This document shows, piece by piece, positions 10,475-23,796 of a stretch of 64,000 nt of DNA (positions are counted from its first letter, which is position 1; each line of letters starts with the position of its first letter). The translations under genes and the position numbers were made by a program. This DNA comes from Amphibalanus amphitrite. Lineage: Eukaryota > Arthropoda > Thecostraca > Balanomorpha > Balanidae. The notes under the pieces are model-generated. The model was not told the DNA's origin and searched no databases. It saw only the letters and a list, made by a program, of their open reading frames with translations. The stretch is taken from positions 310,001 to 374,000 of the forward strand of contig NW_024882200.1 in assembly GCF_019059575.1 (NCBI RefSeq), given 5' to 3'.

Positions 10475-13400
10475 ATGAAGTCTATCGCTGCCCTTCTTTT
10501 GGTGTCCGCGTATATGGTAAGTCATCCGTAATAGTGTAAACCTGAGCATTATATAAAAAATGTTGGAGGTCACTTCATTGAAATGCTTAGCCCGCGCCCC
10601 ACTGGGGAGGGGACTATTCATAGCCCCCTCCCGTTTTTCTGCAATAACTTGTAAACCGCTTAACATATCGACGTCAAACTTTCATTACCTTTGGCTGCAT
10701 TAATGTGACATCTTGTGTCAAAATATAAATTTCGTAGCTGCCATAGGTCGGCCGAAAATGACGTCAGAGTGACGTCATGTTCGGCCGATTTCGACGCAAA
10801 ACATTGAACCACGGCAATCGCTCCCAAGAGCTCAGTTTTCAAGCTAGATCCAATTTCTTTGCATGAGAGGACTCAGAATAAACTGCGCTATCAAGCTGTT
10901 ATCTCAGATTTTCAAAATTTTGAAAATTTTGAAAATAATATATATTAAAATTGAAAATTTATATTTTTATCTCTTTTTTTCTAAAAGTTTTGACTTTTCG
11001 AAAAAACCGGAATATATGTGATAGAACATATGCTTATAATTTACTCTAGCAAGTTTTAGCCAGATATCTTAAAAATGGCCAGGTTATACGCATTATAGCA
11101 AAAATTTCACCCTTACAAATTTTTCAAATCAATTTTTCAGTACATATTTGACATGGTACACCAATATAAATAGCACCGTCGTGTTTCTGAACTCAAACTG
11201 CATCCGATAGACGCGTTTTTTTTTTTGTTGAAAAATTTCAACTAAAAATTTTTACCTTTTTTACCTGAAAGTGGCCTGACCTAAGCTAAATTAAGCTCAA
11301 AATGACCTCGAATGACATAAACGACATCGAATTCGAAATCTATGGCCGAAATGGACCTTAAAACATGTGTCACGTGACCGACGCATGGTATAAGATTTCC
11401 GTGACCTGTGATGACCTGCCCTGACCTGAAAATTAAAGTACAAAGCTGGTACCCTCAGGGTACCTAAAGCATCTGTTCACGAGTGTGTAAACCAAAAGCC
11501 TGATATGACTTGCAAGACGGCGGCCAGATCCCGAAATATAAGTAAGTCAAACATCGATAATTTAATTTTTACTTTGACCTGACCTGTGACGTCATCGGTG
11601 ATATCGAGGTCAACGAAATTAGGTTTCGTTCTACAGTTTTTTTTCTCGGGAGTATCAGATGTCGTTTGAATTTTGACGATCGGCCCAGTAGTTTCGGAGT
11701 TAAGAGGGGGGGGGGGCTATGAATAGCCCCCCACCCCCCAGGGCGCGTTATACGCAGATCCCAGTGGGGCGCGGGTTAAGAGACGAGTGAGGCATACTTA
11801 AAATTTAAACCGTAAATAGTGCAAACAAGAATATTGTTTGATACACCAGTAAACCATTGATACAATCAATGACATTGTTTACGTCGCAGCTAGCTGTATG
11901 TATAGTACACAAAAACATAAAAACATTTTTTTTAGACTAGGTAACGATATCAGCGAAAGCTATTTCTAATTTTCTGGTACTTGCAGCAATATGTAAAACA
12001 AACTGTGAATAAATTGTCGCATCTCTGTGTTTCTGTTTAAAGGCACATTCGCATATCCGTGTTTCATTAACCTGTGCATTAGTGTGCATGATTGTCTGTG
12101 ATATGTGCCTGTGTGTAATTAGCTGTGTAGTGTGCATCCCATGCTCCTACCGACGACGCCATTCCGTGCGGCGCTGGCTGCACAAGTGTGTCTGTGTGTC
12201 TGCGTCTATACCTGCACCTCCGTCCGTACCTGCCCCCGTACCCTCTGACACCGCTCTCCATGATACAGGCGGTGCAGGTGTCCGGTCACGGCCGTCTTAT
12301 GAACCCTCCGTGCCGTGCCACCATGTGGCGAGTCGGATACGACACTCCACCCGACTACAACGACAACCAGCTCTTCTGCGGTGGAAAGAGCGTGAGTACG
12401 GCCTCAGTTACACAGACCTCAATCAGGTGCCTGCACCATTCAGGTGCTTCAATCATACAACAGGCGTTTGAGACACATACTTAGGACAGATCCTCGGTCA
12501 CATAACCGTCTCAGTCATTCAAGATCCTCAATCACACAGGCACTTGAGTCATACATTACGCAGACATACATACATGTAGACCAATCGGATCACATTTGTA
12601 GTAATAAAGACACATCAGTCACACAGCCTGGCTACGAGACAACATCTGTATGTATAATTTGTCAATTGCCCGGATGTTAGACAACACCCATTCTAAATCC
12701 ACAGTCCGTACCTCGTGGAGCCGTTGCTGACTGCCATTCAGTGCTTATCGGTGTGTCAATGCCAAACGAGGAGGATGAGATAGGTAATCACACTGCACAC
12801 AACCGAGACGCCACCGGCTCAGCGACATCTCAGACTCGTGCAGGAGAAACCAGGTTGGGGTATAAACACAGGGCTGTTGGGAAGGGACGGAAACAGAGTG
12901 CCTCTTAGGCGAGTTAGGTCATTTACTCCAGGCTCTCCGCCATGGCTTTAGGATTGGGAGGCCCGACCCAAAAATGTACATCCTTTTACATACAGCTGCC
13001 GTATATGGAAATGACGAACCTGTATGTAATTGGTGGGTTCTGACTCCCGCTCCCCGCTCACAAAGCCACTGATTCGCTCACATCTTAAGACTCGTGCTTT
13101 AAACAGCTATAAAACGGTTGACAGTCAAACTTTCTTTGGCAATTAGATATTGCATGTGATGTCATCTAAAGATCATCCTCTTTTCTCTTCTGGCAGCACC
13201 AATACGATACCCAGGGCGGCAAGTGCGGTATCTGTGGTGACGCCTACGATGAGCCCCAGCCGCGCACACACGAGATCGGAGGACCCTACTACAAGGGCAT
13301 CATCGTCCGCAACTACGCCGTCGGTCAGGTGAGGACGATGCCAATGGATCGCAGAATGCGATATCAAACTGTCTTCCAGTAACTCGAAAAAGGGGACGTT

Positions 13401-14589
13401 GAAAGAAGGAACGATTCACCATTTGTTGAGCGATGGGGCATAACATATTATTTTGCTGAAAGCTTCGCCACAATGTTCGCTTGTCATTGGCTTTTCTACT
13501 GCCAATGTTATCCAGGTCTTTGCCTATGCCATTCAATGAAGTATTTGTGTACTGCTTACAATTATTCAAACACACATTAGCTACTGCTTTATGCCACTAT
13601 GTCTATTGCACTGGAAATTTGCAGCGCGTTTTCATCCATATCGCTCTGTTACATCCCACAGGAGATCAAGGCGACCGTCCAGATCACGGCCAACCACCTG
13701 GGCTTCTTCCAGTTCAAGATGTGCCCCGTCTCCGGAGATGTGGAGGCCACGCAGGAATGTCTGGACAAGTAAGATGTTCCGCTTCCTCTTCCATCGATGC
13801 TTTAGTTGCAAGTTTGCGTAATGTCACAGCACAAAGACGATCACATATATGCAAGAGCATCAACTAAAAATAAGAACAGAATGAAGGAAGGCATACTTTT
13901 GTAAATGCAACACATGCGACTCAGGATTCATGATGTTCAAGGCACTGGAGTGAAAACAATGTAGTACATAGATACCTACTGAATGTGCTGAGTATCGCTA
14001 GTTGACGGCCTGATAGCCTGCTGGGAGTCATTTCTGCCGTATTGGTGCTGCTCGTTTCATGTAACGATCACCTGACTGTTTTACAGACACATTTTGACGG
14101 TGGCCGGAACAAACTCGACTGATTACTACATCACAGACGAAGTGCGCGACTTCGACGTCACTCTGCAGCTGCCCGAGGACCTCGAGTGCGAACACTGCGT
14201 CTTCCAGGTACGCCATCATAACGAGGGAATGCCAGTTTTTTTTTAGGAAATGACGATGAGTTATCATACATTTTGGAAAGGAGAGTGGCCTTTCTTATAG
14301 CTACCTTGAACAAAAAGCTAAATGACTCATGTTACAACGTTACAACGCTTCCGTTACAACGGAAACATTTCCTGATGTGCTGTCCAGGTCTTGACCCCGT
14401 GTTTCGGCTCGTCTATAATCTATTCAGATAATGTATTTCAACATATGCTGCTCTATGTTGTCCTGCCACCAGTGGCGGTACCACGCTGGCAACGACTGGG
14501 GAGTCTGCCCGGACGGCACTGGAAGGGACGGCTGCGGACCCCAGGAGGAGTTCTACGGATGTGCCGATGTCTCCGTTTCCCGACCCTAG
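10475..14589 (+). CDS. Secreted AA15-family lytic polysaccharide monooxygenase
   Basis: Six coding exons: 10475-10516, 12269-12391, 13197-13328, 13662-13768, 14087-14207 and 14473-14589, giving 213 residues. Exon 1 is the signal peptide start (MKSIAALLLVSAYM) and joins in phase to AVQVSG. Cleavage there exposes His21, the N-terminal copper ligand of AA15 enzymes. HGRLMNPP, YNDNQLFCGG, GGKCGICGDAY, TANHLGFFQFKMCP (second copper histidine), CVFQWRYHAGNDWGVC and the closing FYGCADV follow in the usual AA15 order. The family cleaves chitin or cellulose oxidatively with copper and a reductant; in arthropods it is linked to gut digestion and cuticle turnover. Ten or more cysteines fit a disulfide-rich secreted enzyme. 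There is no carbohydrate-binding module or anchor. Intron 1 carries a miniature transposon. It looks intact. Confidence 0.92.
10591..11775. mobile_element. G/C-hairpin MITE, type 4, in LPMO intron 1
   Basis: A 1185-bp element with perfect 16-bp inverted ends (CCCGCGCCCCACTGGG), flanked by TTAG on the left and TTAA on the right (11776-11779). Hairpin cores are CTATTCATAG and CTATGAATAG between G-rich and C-rich runs. The right end repeats the CCCAG..GGGCGCG address. It has no coding capacity and begins only 74 bases after the donor of the signal-peptide exon. Confidence 0.75.
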
Positions 14590-14959
14590 GTCTGGTACGC
14601 ACTACCCCTCCCCCGATGCACTATACCACCTGCTCTCGATGATTACAATGCCGGCTTCCATAGTCAGTCCTTTTACAGGACATTAGTTAGAAAGATCGAG
14701 CCTACTGATATGACGCAAAAACTTGCATCAGTTTTTAATTCAAACATACTTTGGTGTCTTTGGTAAAGAAGTCTAATACCAAACTATTCGTGCTTTACAG
14801 ATAAGCTTTGAAGACGAATATAAAGATGTGGAAGATGCCCTGGAAGGTCAGCAATGCTTTGTCTATCAGCCCGTGAGGCCGATAATGTGTAATTCAGATT
14901 CTGTCTTCCGAGACCTCCACCATGCTGCAGGTTTCAGCGAAACTTCAGCCTAAGCTGTA

Positions 14960-16317
14960 CAGGGTGGAAAGTAATTACGCGAACATGTATTTTCTTACAA
15001 TTTCGCCCGTCAGTGGAGATTTTCTATGAGCGCGGGCTGTTATGGAACATGACTGGTCGTGTTTGTTGTCGCCTCATCTAACAAAAGTGACCTTACTTTG
15101 AAAAATGACTTGGAAGGTCTACAACACCTCTCGGCTTCGAGTGGTGCTGACGCCATACGCTGCTCAAGACCAAAATGGGCAAAGAGCTCAATTTGAAGTT
15201 GCCAGGGAAAGCGTTTGTGATTATTTTGGCTGGACTGGTGCGGAAGGGACTCGGAACGGTCTCGGCACCAGTATTACTCAATTACACCTTTGGTTGAAGC
15301 ATAATAAAACTTAAGAGGACTTAAAAAGCAAAGCCGATGGCGGCAGTAAAACCTCGGCGAATTCAGGCGCCGAATGGGTGGTCACCATTTCCGCGACCAA
15401 ACGACAACAGTCGACCCGAAAACAGGCGAAATGGCTTACTTTGGCCGGGTACCCGATCTAAGATATCACGATTCATACATAAATCCGTGAAAATTCGAAA
15501 ATCAAGCCGTACAAACAATCGAGATGGCCAAAATTCATGAATTAACAGCAGGATTGTCAATTTAAGTTTTCTAAAGACCGCCAAACCTGAACAGAGGAGG
15601 ACAGGCAGCTGGTTTTGTGGCTGGGTGAGACATCTTCGAAGCTTTTTCATCCGTCAAACCTGCAGAACAACGCGTTGGGGGCTGCTGATGCGTCCGACGT
15701 CCCGCCCGTCCCAACCTTCAAACATCCGGCAAAGGAACACTCATCAGCGTGTTATGAGCGCCCGGATGGTGTCAAAATTGCATGTAGTGACCAACAAGGC
15801 CACCAAAAATAAAGTATACAACTAGTGGAACATCCTTCCAGACGAGTCTCTTTATCTAATCCAGCAATGCACCAAAAGGGGCCAAATGATTGAGCGCACT
15901 TTTGTGCCCGACGCAAAGAAACTCTTCTTCATGATTGATAAAGTCCTTCCTCTCACGGCCAAAAAGACGCAAGACTGGTGCTTTGAGAACCCGTTCTTCT
16001 TCTGGGTATATAATGGTCAATCTGGGAATAGCCCAGACCCCAATTTGATCAAAAATATCCAGGCGACTCTTCAGGAGAGCGTCTAAGAGCTGCTAGTAGC
16101 CACCAACATCGATTGCCTCACCAGACAGCTCCAGGAGGCGTGGACTAAGCTTTGGCCAACAGAGCTTGACATGCTCATGTCAATTATGCCTGAACGCCTT
16201 TGTCAGTGTATCGCACATAAATAGGAATATATGAAAAGATGAAATTTTCATGTTACCGCCGCTTTTTCCATTGCTATAAGACGAAAAAGTATGTTCGCGT
16301 AATTACTTTCCACCCTG
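14960..16317 (+). mobile_element. Degenerate Tc1/mariner transposon
   Basis: Inverted ends CAGGGTGGAAAGTAATTACG (left) and the exact inverse (right), with TA on both sides (14958-14959, 16318-16319). The 1358-bp length fits a full mariner. Transposase remains are visible on the plus strand: an N-terminal part around 15105-15300 and a C-terminal part around 15886-16220 with the SPDPNLIKNIQ form of the family's PDLNPIE motif. Stops interrupt the frame (for example after 16083), so it cannot code for an active transposase. It lies between the LPMO stop and GNAT C. Confidence 0.85.
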
Positions 16318-16752
16318 TACCCGTAGCGGCGGTTTACGACTCAGGGAATCAAGAGTGGGCATAGAGGCTGCATTTATTTGTATGTAATTTGTGTAAATGT
16401 TTCAGAAACTGTGCCTCAACGATTGCATGGTTAGCTTGATATTTCAAATATACCTACACATAATGGGTATATCTGGTCCTCAACAACATAAACGAAATGT
16501 TTTCTCATACAGGACTACAAGGACGTGGCCTCTCTGTCACCGTGACACCCAGCACTCGTCTCTACTGTTCTCCCTGCCCAACGAGTAAACAAAAAATACC
16601 ACAACAAAGCTGTTAATACATGGCAAAGTCGCTATAAGACCTTTATCGAAGCAGACAATAGCCCATTTTTTGTTCGGTTAAAATCCCAAATTAAACGGGC
16701 CTTACCTAACACTTATGACTTATTCGATCATAAGTGATATCACAGATCACTC

Positions 16753-18959
16753 TCACAGCCGGAGAACCATCAGCGCGCCGCCATCATCGGGTCCACAGCC
16801 CGACAGGTCGACCTTCTCAACACCAGCGAGCACAGACTGGGTGAAGGGCAGGAACTTGACCCGCTCGAAGCCGAGCTTGACGAGCGCCTTGCGAGTGAAG
16901 GGCGAGGTGGCACAGTTGACGACCGCCTGGCAGCCCTGCTGACGGGCCAGCTCCAGGCACTGGCGTCGCAGCTCCAGTGATAGGCCCTGTCGCCGGTACC
17001 TGAAAAAAACGTACATAAGACTCATCACGGAACATACAGTACATCTAACTGAAAATCGTTTATTCGCGGCATTTGTGTGTAATTGCATCTTTTTCGAGGC
17101 ATCTTAGGTCGCAGTTGACCAATGCCAAAGTCATCGAGAATAGAACAAACGTCCTGCGAGCAGTTTACCAATACCCTATCGCGATAAATGCTAAGATGCA
17201 GATCAACATTCAACATTGACATATCTACATTCTGCATAAGGCAGCTTTTGCCAAATTGTCAGGGAACTTAGATTTGTTTTTCAATAGAAAAACACAATTC
17301 TAAAGAACAGTGTTTTTATTGACAACAAACCTTCGGTTACTAAATAGTTGTCGAAATTTTAGTTCTCCTTAAGTAAAAAGGAGAACTAAACGATTAATTT
17401 CTAATAAGCTTCCTGCGTTTCTTTTGTAGCAGTCACAGCACAGGCAAAACGTATCGTGTATCATGAGCCGTGAAATGTACCCGACTATGGACGGAATGCC
17501 TCGCATCTCGCTGCATACGACTCGTCTGCCAGCCCGCCACCTATCGAAAAAGTAACGAATATAGCTCGCTTCACCCTGCAGTGCCACAGATTTACCGGAT
17601 TTGTAGCAAGAGTGAGGTCCTTTTTCTCATCGTTTTTTTTTCTGATACCCATGAAAACATGAGTCTGTCGAGGTGGAACGAAATTCAGGGATGACATTGT
17701 GACTGCCGGGCTCTAAATGCCTCTACATATCCCGTCACTCACCTTTTATCCACGCCCACCATGTTCAGGCAGAGGACCTTGCTGACTCCGAGAGCCTTGA
17801 ACGGGTCGTAGTCCCCTTCCAGTTGATGAAGGAAGGCGGCGGTGAGGCGACACGCCTCTGAATCGGTCTGTGCCATGGGTTCAAGGGCTCGGGTCAGCTG
17901 GTCGAGGGTCGACATGTCACACAGGCAGACGCCAGCCACCGCGCCCGTGGCGGCGTCCACCGCCAGTCGAGAGACACTCCAGTTGTGTGAAGTGATGATC
18001 TTCTTCACCCAGGGACGATGGTCCTCCGTCTGGCCGCCCTCGCAGCTCCGACACAGCTTCAGACTGACAACACACAGCCATGCCATGACTGTCAACCATG
18101 CATGCAACGTTACAACGCGCAATACACATGTATGTACGTACGTACATTACGCATGTTTTGAGCCTCGAGTCTTAAAACAGATAATGAGTCTCAAAACAGA
18201 TAATGAGTCACGAGTGAAACTAGCAACGACTTTTCCCATTAAAAAAAGTATTTTGTACGTTGTAACAAGCATACTGTAAAAAATGTAGATGGGATACTTA
18301 CGTGTTTTCATCCTTTGCAAAGCTTTCGGTCACTAAATCCTCAATCTCCTTCAGCGAACCCTCCTCGAGGGAACAATATTTGATGTTCACCGTGTTTTCT
18401 CCACCTGAAAACGACTCGGCTCATGTTACTAGTCTGACAAAAGTCGAGAAATCAGAACACTTGACGGAGCTTCCTGTTGAAGGTGGGACAGCATGGAGCA
18501 ATCCCGTATCAGATGGGACAGGAGCCTGTCATGTCTTTTCATCATCAGCCGTCTTTTACGCCAGCAGAGTAGCGAAACGTCAGCCATCATGCAAGGACAG
18601 GAGATGTCATACACGTATAGGGAACCCCTAGTCACGCTCTTTTCCCGAACCCAGCCGTGTAAGTGCAGCTATCATAAAATCAGGCTGCACTTACTAGCAA
18701 ATATATTACTTTGCTGAACTGATTTGGTCAATTTTCGACCTTCACTCTTCGACTCTTAACAGTGAAAATATTTCGGTACCAAACGACGGAATACTACGAG
18801 GGTAATCGTAGCCTATTAAGCTGGTAGATGTGTCCTTCCATGAAGGTTATATCATTTGAGTGCCGATGCGGACGTTACAATGAACTCGTAACCTCGACGT
18901 GTAGGGACTCCAGTTGAAGCACATTTTCCGGCCACTGTCAGCCACCTACCATTCTCCAT
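16753..18959 (-). CDS. GNAT acetyltransferase, AANAT-like (paralogue C)
   Basis: Four coding exons on the minus strand: 18959-18950, 18404-18302, 18063-17743 and 16999-16753. Lengths 10+103+321+247 equal those of paralogue A exactly, giving 226 residues. Exon 1 is ATGGAGAATG before GTAGGT. Later exons contain the CEGGQTEDHRPWV segment, AVDAATGAVAGVCLCD, and the acetyl-CoA loop in YRRQGLSLELRRQCLEL. All splice sites are canonical and no break is seen, so it looks functional. It faces the opposite way to A and B. Closest family is arthropod arylalkylamine N-acetyltransferase; the acceptor amine is unknown. A copy of its 5' region survives at 32.3-32.8 kb. Confidence 0.85.
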
Positions 18960-21568
18960 GGTATCTTGCAGTGATTTACGGATAACGCACTGGAGTGATC
19001 CAGCAGCTGCAGGCTGAAGTGGTTAAGCAATTGCAGACCGACCTGATTTCTGCAACGGGAGTGGGGAACAGTCCGTTAAAATGCAGGGATTGAGGCAGCG
19101 AATACCGTTTTACCGCCCCCTTTCACGCAGCGGGAGACAACATTGACAGATCGATGCATGATATGAAAAGGTGCTGCATAAAATATGTTTGCCTTTAAAA
19201 TGAAAACATGAAACACGTGCCGCTAAAGCAAGCAGTTACGGCGTCGCTTTTGACACAGGCAGGCCCGTCTATCTAGTCTATTCTATTGACACAGATAAAC
19301 TTACTAAGCTAGCTCAGGACGACATGCTTTAGAGACGCTTATTTCAGGTAAAAATGCGGCACACACCATGTGGGACACAATGTGTGGCGAACCGCACCAC
19401 GTCCATTGTATTTGAACCTGCATGTTCGTTTTGTTTTACAAAACTCGTATTAGTTCTAGCCGTCGCCCTTCGACGAGTCATATAAATGAACGAGCCAACA
19501 TGAAAGCTTTCGAACGCATTTATTGGCTTTTTTTAATTCGGTTTGTTTGACGAAATGCACGGTTCTCAGCAGATGCCATCGAACACAAAAATTAAATCAG
19601 CCTAAAATAGCGTCAATTGCAATAATGAAGTAATTAAAACGTCAAAAATAGATCGTGAAGTGCACATTTCTCCTCTAAGCGGCACGACCACATGCGACTG
19701 TGAGACTACGCTTCCAACTCCCTACCTCACCTTTAGTGGGTCTCGATGGTCCCCCGCCTCTGCTCAACTCAGCCCGGCCGATAACTGAAGCCCCGGGCTC
19801 TCACAATAAACGCCTCGTTGCGGTGCCGCCGGTCTCAAGGCCACATCGCGGCGCTCTCGAGCGATTCATGGCCATCACCCCAGTCCACTGTATCAGTGCA
19901 GTGAGGCTGTGACGCCTGTGAGCCCTACGGCCCCGCTGAACAAACACAGACTGGTGCTGAGTGGGCGGTATATCGCGGCGCCAACACCAACACAGCGACC
20001 GAGTGATGACGACATCAGTCGGCCGTAATGTAATGGAACTAATAATGTAATGTAATGTAATGAAACTAATAAATAAATGTAATGGAACGATGTTTAGCGG
20101 GGCACCGAGACTATAGAAACTGACGCCCATTCTTACAGATCATTGTCATGAATTTGTGCAGATGCCGACGGCTTATGAAATGAAACTGTTACGATTTAAA
20201 TGCTTTTGTTATAGTTCAAATTTTAATCATAAGAACCTTCAGAATGTAGACGGTTTAATTCAAAAGAACGCAACTTGCTCATTAGAAGTGAACTTTTCCA
20301 AAAAAGACTTCACGCTTCATGAGATACTTCACGGTCCAATGATGATGTGAATTCACCCACTAAGATTTTGGAATAATTAATTACCTTAAATATAGGGCGC
20401 AACTACCTTCCACAAACATATAAAAGTCATCAGTCATGTGTAAAGAGAACTTTCACGACGTAATACCTGACGCATTAGGCCACGGAAACGACGGCCCGTT
20501 TCTACCACTGGTCACCTCCGGATCAGAGAGACTGCCATCCGAGATTCATAAACGAAAGTTTTTTTTTTGGGGGGGGGACGGATGGCGAAGCGAGTGTGAA
20601 TTGCACATGAGCCCAATTCATCAGCTCCGACATCGTTCACAAGGAGTCCCAACCAATTATTTTCTAGCATCACAACCACTAGGTTTTTAGCATTTTTGTA
20701 AAGTTGAAATTAGCATAATTATTGAACTTATTATAGTAGGTATGCTTCTTCGATGATGAAGTAAAGAAGTACTCATAATTATAATATTTCTCGGATACCT
20801 TCTAGTTAACGAGCGAGCGAGCGTAGCAAGCGAGTGAGTTTATATGTGGTTTAACGAAAAAAATCTCTGTATGACCGGCCCGGTCCGGCTTGAGCCCATC
20901 CAGCCCGGCACCGCGCCGCATTTAAAGGAAATATACCACTCTAATCAAATTGTTTTTTTGCCACGGTTTTATATTTTTGTGCTTAAGAAGATTAGAAAAG
21001 AAAATAATCAATATTTACATACAAATGTAATTTCAAAAACATTTTCGTATAGGTAGAATTATATTCCATCTTTGGTAGAGGCTAAATAGTGTCTGCCGCG
21101 GAACTTTTGCGCGTTGACTAATCATATTGCGTGTAGTTCTAAACCAACTGCACACTGGCTGGCTGAGCCTGGCCTCTGCGACAGGTGGCTGCATTCTCGG
21201 CATTCTTCAAGTCACAACATTCCTGCACAAGACACCCTTTTCGGAACGAGAAATGGAATAGCCTCGCCCAGTGTGGTGGTTGGACCGTAAAAGCTCCTGA
21301 TTTGTGCTAGTCTCAGCTCACTGCTCAAGCTACTACAAAACTGCTATTCCAGTTAAAAACCCCATGTTCAACGTGGTATATTTCTTTTAACAACCTTACC
21401 TATACCTCGGCAACCGTTCGGTCGATCGACAAGCGCGTTCTTCTGCATCAGATAGAATAGATCCATCCCTAAAATCCTGAAGGCTCAATTGAACTACTTT
21501 TGATGCTTACAGATGACCACCATGACTACACAAACCACTACAATCATGACTACAATGTATGTATATAC
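18960..21568. other. Gene-free region upstream of GNAT C
   Basis: The first ~200 bases are homologous to 32540-32760 (upstream of GNAT relic D) and probably hold the GNAT C promoter. Further on are a short TAATG repeat (about 20040-20085), a T/G homopolymer stretch near 20560-20578 and a GAGCGAGC-rich patch near 20812-20838. I recognise no gene. Confidence 0.45.
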
Positions 21569-21935
21569 AGCCCTCAGCACACTGCGTGGTAAGTAGGTAT
21601 TCTTTTGTCGACAAAACCGAGTATACCTTGAATACTATGCATTCGGTCTCTCGATAATCGCGAGGCTCCTCACCTAGATTAGGCTCATCATGGATAACAT
21701 TTTCCATTTAGTTTGGCAACAATAGGCAAAAGCTTATATTTACCCCCAAAACAAACTTTTGTCTTTTGTTGCCACACTAGGCGTATAGGTAATTCATTCA
21801 ATGATAGACCCAATCGAATAAGTGGACCATGGCGCATCTCTTTGCAATGAGTTCTGATCGACTAATAACATAGCCTTTGAGTTATTATCGGTTTTGTCGA
21901 AAGAAGAATACCTACCACGCAGTATGCTGAGGGCT
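21569..21935. mobile_element. Short MITE
   Basis: About 367 bp with inverted ends of ~48 bp and few mismatches: AGCCCTCAGCACACTGCGTG on the left, its inverse near 21888-21935, continuing into GTAGGTATTCTT..GTCGA..AAACCGA. The target duplication is uncertain. No coding capacity. Confidence 0.7.
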
Positions 21936-22465
21936 ATGCAATGTGCATAGGTACATAGGTACATGTATGTAGGGGCTCGGCAGAGCTAGCGGGAGCTGCT
22001 GCCACCTAGCGGCATGGCTGGGAAGCTCGCCGGCTACGTCCAGTTGATGAACGGTTGTATAATTACCATGGGTGAGCGCTGGCGGCTGTCTGCTCACGAG
22101 CGGCGGGCAGTGAGGACGCGCTCCTGGAATTTCGCGGTGCTGACTGTGTCAATAATAAACAAATAGCAACGTAACACATTGGTGCAGTCTGCAGGACAAC
22201 ACGACCTAGGTGCAGATCAGAACTGGTCAGCCAGGGGCACGGTAAGGTAGCAACGACCGGCAATTTGTCAATTCTTTTTGGGGGGATGGGGAGATCTCGT
22301 TTGGTGTAAAAATTACGTTCGTTTAGTATTAGGTTTAGTGAGTCACGGACCCCAAGTTGATGTTTATGACCTAGGCTAACCCATTTACCTACCGGTGCAA
22401 CTGGGCAAGAGTGGCGCCGCCGGCTGGCCCGTTTGAAGGCACAGACGGCTACCAGCGGCGCGAGC

Positions 22466-23796
22466 GAATTTAGCGAGTGTCATTTGAGTGAACGCCGTTT
22501 GAACGAACCATTTTCAGTGGCAGTTCAACGATTATCAATTTAAGCGATTATCAAATATAGCGATTATCAATGTGAGCGAAAGCTTTGTTTCAGTGACACC
22601 TATTTCGCCGACTGCTATTTGAGCCAGGGATGCGGAGCCGTGGAAATTTCAGACGGCTCCGGCTCCGGCTCCGGCTCCGGAGAAAAAATCGGCTCCGGCT
22701 CCGGCTCCGGCTCCGGGTGAAATGTCATGGCGGCTCCGGCTCCGGCTCCGGCTCCGAGTAAAATGATCCGGCGCCGGCGGCTCCGGCTCCGGCGGCTCCG
22801 GCTCCGGCTTCTACTCAGTACATCCCCTATGCGATCAATTAAATACGGGTGGAAGAAAAAAGGCGATGGGATTGGTACACGTTGCTTCTGTATTTGTATA
22901 ACAAGGCTATTTTGAATACCACATTGTTTTACGCCTTGTACTGTCAAACCGAACTAGGTAAATAATTGTTTCCTCTTAAGAAAAGGAGTCGGAGTCGCCC
23001 CCTTTTTTGACGGCTCCGGCTCCGGCTCCGGCTCCGGGCTATATTGTTTCACGGCTCCGGCTCCGGCTCCGGCTCCGGGCAAAATATGCCGGCTCCGGCT
23101 CCGGCTCCGGCTCCGCATCCCTGATTTGAGCGATTGTCAGAAACACTTGATCGTCCTGTCACGGAGTATTTTCACTTACGTTTGTGAGTTATAAATGACA
23201 CAAAGTCTTGCCAAAACTTCCTATGATCATCCGAAACGATACGGCAGATGTCACGTTCAATGTCCAAGTATTCAGCTCCAAATTTATTGCAACATTTCTT
23301 TGAAATAAACATCCAACAGGTGAATTTTGTCCCCGTTCTTCGCCAAAACGTTTATTCAGATATTCATATTGGTTGTGTTGTTTTCCGCGACATCCTTATG
23401 CTTGAATTTGAATCAGTTCTCTAAGTTGCAAAACTGTTTTTTTTTTGTCCCAAACATCGCACTTACGAATTTCCAATAATCGTGTGAGGTCCCTGTTATA
23501 TTGCCTGGATTCCCCTGTGCCACCCATCCATCTTAATATTGGTCGTTAGCATTCCTTTCGTCGTCCTATCTCTATTCTGTATTAACTGTATTCGCTCAGT
23601 TGGTCTCCCATTGACCTCAATATAATCGCTCAAACTGGCTTCGCTGATTCTGGTCCTCGCTTTAGTTGGTTACCTATAGCCATAATTTAATTCGCCGAAT
23701 TCACAATCGCTCAAAAAGTCAATCGCTTAGAATAATCGCTGAAAATGCTTCGATTCGCTCAAATGTCGTTCGCTCAAATGACGCTCTCTAAGGTGT
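22466..23796. mobile_element. Inverted-repeat element built of ATTTGAGCGAA-like units
   Basis: The left part (22466-22620) and right part (23620-23796) are rough inverted copies (TTAGCGAGTGTCATTTGAG against TTAGAGAGCGTCATTTGAG on the other strand). Both are made of reiterated GAGCGAA / GCGATTATCAA words. A hAT MITE is inserted within it. I cannot assign a superfamily. Confidence 0.5.
22625..23123. mobile_element. hAT MITE filled with GGCTCC hexamer repeats
   Basis: Perfect 16-bp inverted ends CAGGGATGCGGAGCCG and an 8-bp target duplication ATTTGAGC (22617-22624 and 23124-23131), both typical of hAT elements. Inside, GGCTCC arrays lie at about 22650-22812 and 23010-23115 around a ~190-bp AT-richer core. 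The hexamer array looks like an expansion of the GGAGCC in the terminal repeat. Confidence 0.85.

Noticed and set aside
16514-16588. Possible extra 3' exon of the LPMO after a good TTTTCTCATACAG acceptor
   Set aside because: The LPMO frame already ends at the usual family C-terminus (GCADV..) with a stop at 14587-14589, and no convincing donor precedes it.
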